Part shown: positions 20,371 to 23,441 of the stretch, in pieces
Numbering within the stretch: position 1 is the stretch's first letter
Layout: each line of letters begins with the position of its first letter
Source of the DNA: JACPIN01 sp964367085
GTDB lineage: Archaea > Nanobdellota > Nanobdellia > SCGC-AAA011-G17 > ARS1403
DNA: 23,441 nucleotides
Assembly: GCA_964367085.1 (NCBI GenBank)
Contig: CAYIWL010000010.1
Location: forward strand, 1 to 23,441
Direction: 5' to 3'
Made by a program: the position numbers and the translations under genes
Notes under the pieces: model-generated
Told to the model about the DNA's origin: nothing
Seen by the model: the letters and a program-made list of their open reading frames with translations, nothing else
The model's database searches: none

Positions 20371-22071
20371 ATGGTGCTGGCTAAAAGAACAACGATTTTT
20401 GTTATATTTTCGTTAGTGATTGCTTTCTTGCCTCTGATATATGCAACGCAGGAAACTGACTGGCTAGTACAGGAGTATAATAAAAGAGATAGAAACATTG
20501 AGGAAACTGCACTAACAATATTAGCGATTAACAAGCAGCTAGGATCAACATCATCAGTATCATCAGAAGTAATTAGACTAAAAAATTATCTTGATTCTTG
20601 CATTCAAGCAAACAACTGTGACAATAAAGATGCTGCATTAGCAATATGGGCTTTAAAAGAAATAAGAGATACTTCGCCTATTTTAGATGCTGCAACAAAC
20701 TGGCTCATAAATTCAAGGACTATATTTGCTGCTGACACTGACGCAGATGACTGGCTTGTGCAGGTAGTTTCTTCTGGATCTGGAATTTGCGTTGTGAATA
20801 ATACAGAGATGAAAACTGAAAAAATGATTTCTGTATCTGCAGGATATACCCCATGGCAATCTGTCAGGGATTTGGTAACGCAGAATACAAATGACCTGGC
20901 TATAGACTGCTCGTCTCTGACATCAGTAGATTCCCTCTCGCTAATAAAAAAACAAACTATCTCAGGCATAATAAATTATTTTATTATAGAAGAGATTCAA
21001 AATAAAAAATCAGTAACGGTCCAGCTCGGGATTCCATGCTGGGGTCCAACTTACAGATCAATTTGTAATCAAGATACTACTGCTCATGTTTTGCTAGCTT
21101 TAAGTAAGCAAGGGAAAAATCTTGATCCTGCATGGCTTAAACAACAGGATTTAGCTGCGCTAGAAAATGCAATTTTATATAAATTAACAGATAAGCAGGA
21201 ATACCTCTCAGCTATACAATCCTCACAATCACAAAATGGTTTCTGGCAGCCAGTAAATGTTGAGACAGCAAGCTTGATTTATTCTCTCATTCCTGCACAA
21301 TCAGAGCCTGCTAAAAAAGCGCTGGGATGGATACAAGGACAAAGAGCTACTGAAGGATGTTGGCCAAAGCCATTGAATTTATGTAATGTAAAATCTACTG
21401 CTGCAGCAATATATGCAGTTGGAACTGCGTCGAATGCGACAACTTCACAGCCCCCCGGAAATGCAACAACGCCGCCTTCAACAAGAACTGTATTAGAAGA
21501 TTGTGATGAGCCTTGCCTGGATAAAGACGGATGCATCTGTCCCGCAAATGAATGCAAAAGGTCTGTTATAGAAGAGGATGAAACATGCGAAGGTCCGAAG
21601 ACTACTCCTCCAACAACATCGAGAACCGGAGAGTATTGTGTTACAGAGAGATCATGTGATGGTCAGCTTGACAGACTAGGAAGATGCGAAGATATCTCTG
21701 GAGATGACTGCCCGAAAGGTGATGCAGACATTGATGTGGGAGGGGGAACAGGAGGCACTCCACCTGGAAGCAGAACAGATACTGGAACTCAAGATGAAGG
21801 AACAAGCACATTATTCTGGATATTAATGATTGTAGCTGCTTTGATAGCTTTAATTGGAGGATCATTTTTAGCATATAAAAAAGGATTGATAAAATTCAAG
21901 AATAAACCAACTCAAGAATACAAGCCGAGAATGAAACCTGCTGAAGTATCTAAAACGCCACAAGAATACCAGCCAAGAATGAGAATTGAGAAAAAGCATC
22001 CGGCTAAGAAATTTTTAGACAGCGAGTTGGATAAATCTATTGAAGAACTTGAGAAATTGCTGAAAAGCTGA
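20371..22071 (+). CDS. Exported membrane-anchored protein with helical-repeat (prenyltransferase-toroid-like) domain
   Basis: The 566-residue product starts with a signal peptide (~1-25, ending 'LIYAT'). Residues ~28-350 are helical repeats resembling terpene cyclase/prenyltransferase toroids ('ETALTILAINKQLG', 'DAALAIWALKEIRDT', 'TTAHVLLALSKQGKN', 'NGFWQPVNVETASLIYSL', 'STAAAIYAVGTA'). Then come a Pro/Thr linker with two NATT sequons (~354-372), a Cys-rich segment (~376-446, 'EDCDEPCLDKDGCICPANEC') and a Gly-rich stretch. A membrane helix at ~481-503 is followed by a basic tail containing 'QEYKPRM' and 'QEYQPRM'. The globular part should be outside the cell and the tail inside. No catalytic DxDD motif is seen, so binding or protease-inhibitor-like (alpha-macroglobulin toroid) roles are as likely as enzymatic ones. 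Confidence 0.75.
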   Translation: MVLAKRTTIFVIFSLVIAFLPLIYATQETDWLVQEYNKRDRNIEETALTILAINKQLGSTSSVSSEVIRLKNYLDSCIQANNCDNKDAALAIWALKEIRDTSPILDAATNWLINSRTIFAADTDADDWLVQVVSSGSGICVVNNTEMKTEKMISVSAGYTPWQSVRDLVTQNTNDLAIDCSSLTSVDSLSLIKKQTISGIINYFIIEEIQNKKSVTVQLGIPCWGPTYRSICNQDTTAHVLLALSKQGKNLDPAWLKQQDLAALENAILYKLTDKQEYLSAIQSSQSQNGFWQPVNVETASLIYSLIPAQSEPAKKALGWIQGQRATEGCWPKPLNLCNVKSTAAAIYAVGTASNATTSQPPGNATTPPSTRTVLEDCDEPCLDKDGCICPANECKRSVIEEDETCEGPKTTPPTTSRTGEYCVTERSCDGQLDRLGRCEDISGDDCPKGDADIDVGGGTGGTPPGSRTDTGTQDEGTSTLFWILMIVAALIALIGGSFLAYKKGLIKFKNKPTQEYKPRMKPAEVSKTPQEYQPRMRIEKKHPAKKFLDSELDKSIEELEKLLKS

Positions 22072-22076
22072 ACACA

Positions 22077-22178
22077 ATGAGCAAGAAACTAAAAATCGGA
22101 GATGTGATGTCATGGATTGCAATAATTTTAGGACTTGCAGTAATCATTCTTATATTCTATAAATTAGTTGCTGGATAA
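22077..22178 (+). CDS. Possible 33-residue single-span membrane protein
   Basis: The frame starts 5 nt after the exported protein's stop. A short basic start 'MSKKLKIGDVMS' leads into one hydrophobic helix ('WIAIILGLAVIILIFYKLVAG'). The taATG junction couples it to the next small ORF. Basic lead plus a clean membrane helix argues for a real microprotein, perhaps a partner of the upstream anchored protein. Function unknown. Confidence 0.5.
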   Translation: MSKKLKIGDVMSWIAIILGLAVIILIFYKLVAG

Positions 22179-22342
22179 TGGACAATACGGAATTAACTTT
22201 AAGAGTAGTAATGTCTGTATCTACGATAACTTTATTTTTTTATGGTCTGTTGAAGGGATATGATAATTTAGAACTTTTGATATATAACATTTATTTCACG
22301 GCTTTAATATTATATCTGATAAAAACCAATTTTTTAAAATAG
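22178..22342 (+). CDS. Possible 54-residue two-span membrane protein
   Basis: The ATG shares its A with the preceding stop (taATG). The product has two hydrophobic segments, 'VVMSVSTITLFFYGLL' and 'LLIYNIYFTALILYLI', joined by 'KGYDNLE', and ends 'KTNFLK'. No family recognised. Position directly behind the two preceding membrane genes suggests one operon. It could be chance in AT-rich DNA, so confidence is modest. Confidence 0.45.
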   Translation: MDNTELTLRVVMSVSTITLFFYGLLKGYDNLELLIYNIYFTALILYLIKTNFLK

Positions 22343-22371
22343 AGACAAATTATTGAAAAACGGATTTGGAA

Positions 22372-22653
22372 CTATCTACCAATTCCATGGCTGTATAATA
22401 TCCTAGAGTGTTCATCTGATGGCCTATTATTAAATCTAATAAGTTCCCAACTACTAATATCATTTCTATTGTATTTATCAACCCAAGGTACAAGTGCTAC
22501 ATATGTTGGAGAAGAAGGTAAATGCAAGAGGAATCCATCTCCAATTCTTTTTTCTACATAGAAACCAGCCTTTTTTGCTTCTTCACAGCAAGTTAATAAA
22601 TCTCCAGAGAGCATAACCCGCCAAGTAATTTCTTCATCAATAATTCTTTCCAT
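22372..22653 (-). CDS. Hypothetical 93-residue soluble protein
   Basis: No family recognised. The product has no membrane helix or signal. It has a CC pair ('LLTCCEEAKKAGFYVEKRIGDGFLLHLPS', in pieces), a mixed alpha/beta pattern and a 'PWVDKYNRND' loop. The N-terminus is acidic ('MERIIDEEITW'). It lies convergent to the small membrane ORFs, 29 nt from their end, and 74 nt downstream of the next minus-strand gene. No convincing TATA box precedes ATG 22653, so it may be read from the upstream gene. Confidence 0.55.
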   Translation of the reverse strand: MERIIDEEITWRVMLSGDLLTCCEEAKKAGFYVEKRIGDGFLLHLPSSPTYVALVPWVDKYNRNDISSWELIRFNNRPSDEHSRILYSHGIGR

Positions 22654-22727
22654 GATATGTTGTTTTATTACAGCAAGATACTTAATGTTATCGTTCTAAA
22701 ACCATGTCTAGATAAGAATAACTAATA

Positions 22728-23120
22728 TTAATTCCTCTTCAACTCTTTTTTCATCAGCACATTTTCTGCATGCAGATTCCTCATTACCATGCTATTCCTA
22801 TGAAGTCTTGCAAGCAGATCATTTAAAAAATCCTCAAGGACTTTAGGATCAAAATGAAATTCACTTGGCTCTATAATCTCGACGACGCTTGGCATGAAGT
22901 CAAAGCATACATCAAGCAACGCATCTAGATTGCTGCACTTAAACTCGACTTCTGCAAAACTGCTGTAAAATTTTTCAACTTGTTCGGGCTCACTTACCTC
23001 TTTCTTTAGGATTTTGATATTTTTTTTATCAAGCTCGGTTACAACGTCCTGCATTACTTTATTAACATGCTCAATAGGGCTTCCAAGGATCTCAATAATA
23101 ACTCTTGCTTTTATTTCCAT
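22728..23120 (-). CDS. Hypothetical protein of 130 residues
   Basis: No family recognised. The N-terminal ~95 residues alternate strand and helix ('MEIKARVIIEILG', 'EHVNKVMQDVVTELDKKNIKILKKEV', 'SSFAEVEFKCSNLDALLDVCFDF', 'PSVVEIIEP', in pieces), compatible with a ferredoxin-like alpha/beta fold. The last ~30 residues are helical and charged ('LARLHRNSMVMRNLHAENVL'). The frame has a GTG three codons earlier (23129), but SD-like gagggtgg lies just before ATG 23120, supporting the latter. It overlaps the end of the upstream membrane protein gene by 10 nt, so they are coupled. Confidence 0.65.
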   Translation of the reverse strand: MEIKARVIIEILGSPIEHVNKVMQDVVTELDKKNIKILKKEVSEPEQVEKFYSSFAEVEFKCSNLDALLDVCFDFMPSVVEIIEPSEFHFDPKVLEDFLNDLLARLHRNSMVMRNLHAENVLMKKELKRN

Positions 23121-23441
23121 ATTTTCCACCCTCTAAAAAAACCATACAGGCCCAGCATAGTCATCAGTCCTGAGAAGAAAAATACTCCTGTTCTTGCAGC
23201 TTCTGTTGATTTTCCTTCGTAAATAATGTTTCCTGTCACATCTTTAAATCCCTGAGAATCTTTTTTAATGCTTTCGCTTTTCTTTTTTTCAATTTTTATT
23301 TCTTTAGTTATATCATAAGGGGTTTTTCTCCCGTCTCTTAATATCTTGACTTTCAATCGAGGAGATTCTGCACTAATCGCCTTCTCGACTTTCATGTTCA
23401 AATCCACAATTTTTTCTTCTCCTTGCTTTAATTCTACAATT
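23111..23441 (-). CDS. Partial exported protein with C-terminal membrane helix (5' end outside window)
   Basis: The frame stays open to the window edge, so the true start is not visible; the GTG at 23407 and ATG 23395 are internal candidates only. The visible ~109 residues begin with 'IVELKQGEEKIVDLNMKVEK', a beta-strand pattern of exported Ig/CARDB-like domains, then a Lys-rich stretch ('KEIKIEKKKSESIKKDSQG'), and end with one membrane helix ('TGVFFFSGLMTMLGLYGFF') and a short basic tail 'RGWKIWK'. This suggests an anchored protein with the bulk outside. Function unknown. It overlaps the next gene by 10 nt. Confidence 0.6.
   Translation of the reverse strand, partial: IVELKQGEEKIVDLNMKVEKAISAESPRLKVKILRDGRKTPYDITKEIKIEKKKSESIKKDSQGFKDVTGNIIYEGKSTEAARTGVFFFSGLMTMLGLYGFFRGWKIWK

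Noticed and set aside
1..23441. tRNA, rRNA, CRISPR array or insertion sequence
   Set aside because: The gaps between genes are short and hold no cloverleaf, repeat-spacer pattern, transposase or terminal inverted repeats that I can see.

Overview
The window is archaeal chromosome with low GC. It carries the archaeal form of the S10/spc ribosomal protein supercluster (uL3 to SecY), including archaeal/eukaryotic-only members (eL32, eL19, eS4, eL34, eL14, aIF6, aIF1/SUI1, RNase P Rpp29). The most likely source is a DPANN archaeon of the Nanoarchaeota/Woesearchaeota/Pacearchaeota type. This rests on a primase fused into one chain (PriS core plus a PriL-like Fe-S C-terminus, as known in Nanoarchaeum), very compact overlapping genes, short exported proteins with a hydrophobic N-terminus followed by a 'TG.V' motif, and ORFans beside housekeeping genes. 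That placement is inference.

Region 1 (112-1466, +): three tandem, related small proteins with an N-terminal membrane anchor or signal and a beta-rich exported domain, in one operon behind a TATA box. Region 2 (1468-2617, -): a two-gene cassette of an AbrB-like/nucleotidyltransferase fusion and a small, probably helical partner. It is bracketed by imperfect direct repeats of the 3' end of the third exported-protein gene, so it seems to have displaced a fourth paralog.

Region 3 (2731-18013, +): the ribosomal operon. A TATA box at about 2736 predicts a leader of about 117 nt with two hairpins and a 9-codon upstream ORF. The genes follow as uL3-uL4-uL23-[119-aa ORFan]-uL2-uS19-uL22-uS3-uL29-aIF1-Rpp29-uS17-uL14-uL24-eS4-uL5-uS14-uS8-uL6-eL32-eL19-uL18-uS5-uL30-uL15-SecY-EMC3/DUF106-eL34-eL14-aIF6. 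Adenylate and cytidylate kinase genes, often found around secY/eL34/eL14 in archaea, are absent. The set joins ribosome assembly and initiation (aIF1, aIF6), tRNA 5' processing (Rpp29) and membrane insertion (SecY, DUF106).

Region 4 (18018-22342): prefoldin alpha, the fused primase, a convergent COG2112-type protein kinase, and a large exported protein with a helical-repeat domain, a Cys-rich segment and a C-terminal membrane anchor, followed by two tiny membrane ORFs. The kinase and the exported protein diverge from one shared TATA element. Region 5 (22372-23441, -): three uncharacterised genes, the last cut by the window end.

Monocistronic or first genes repeatedly show a TATA box about 24-27 nt before the start codon, implying leaderless mRNAs. 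Several internal operon genes (uS8, uL30, SecY, uL29) have Shine-Dalgarno-like GGAGG/GAGG sites. No tRNA, rRNA, CRISPR array or transposase was seen.
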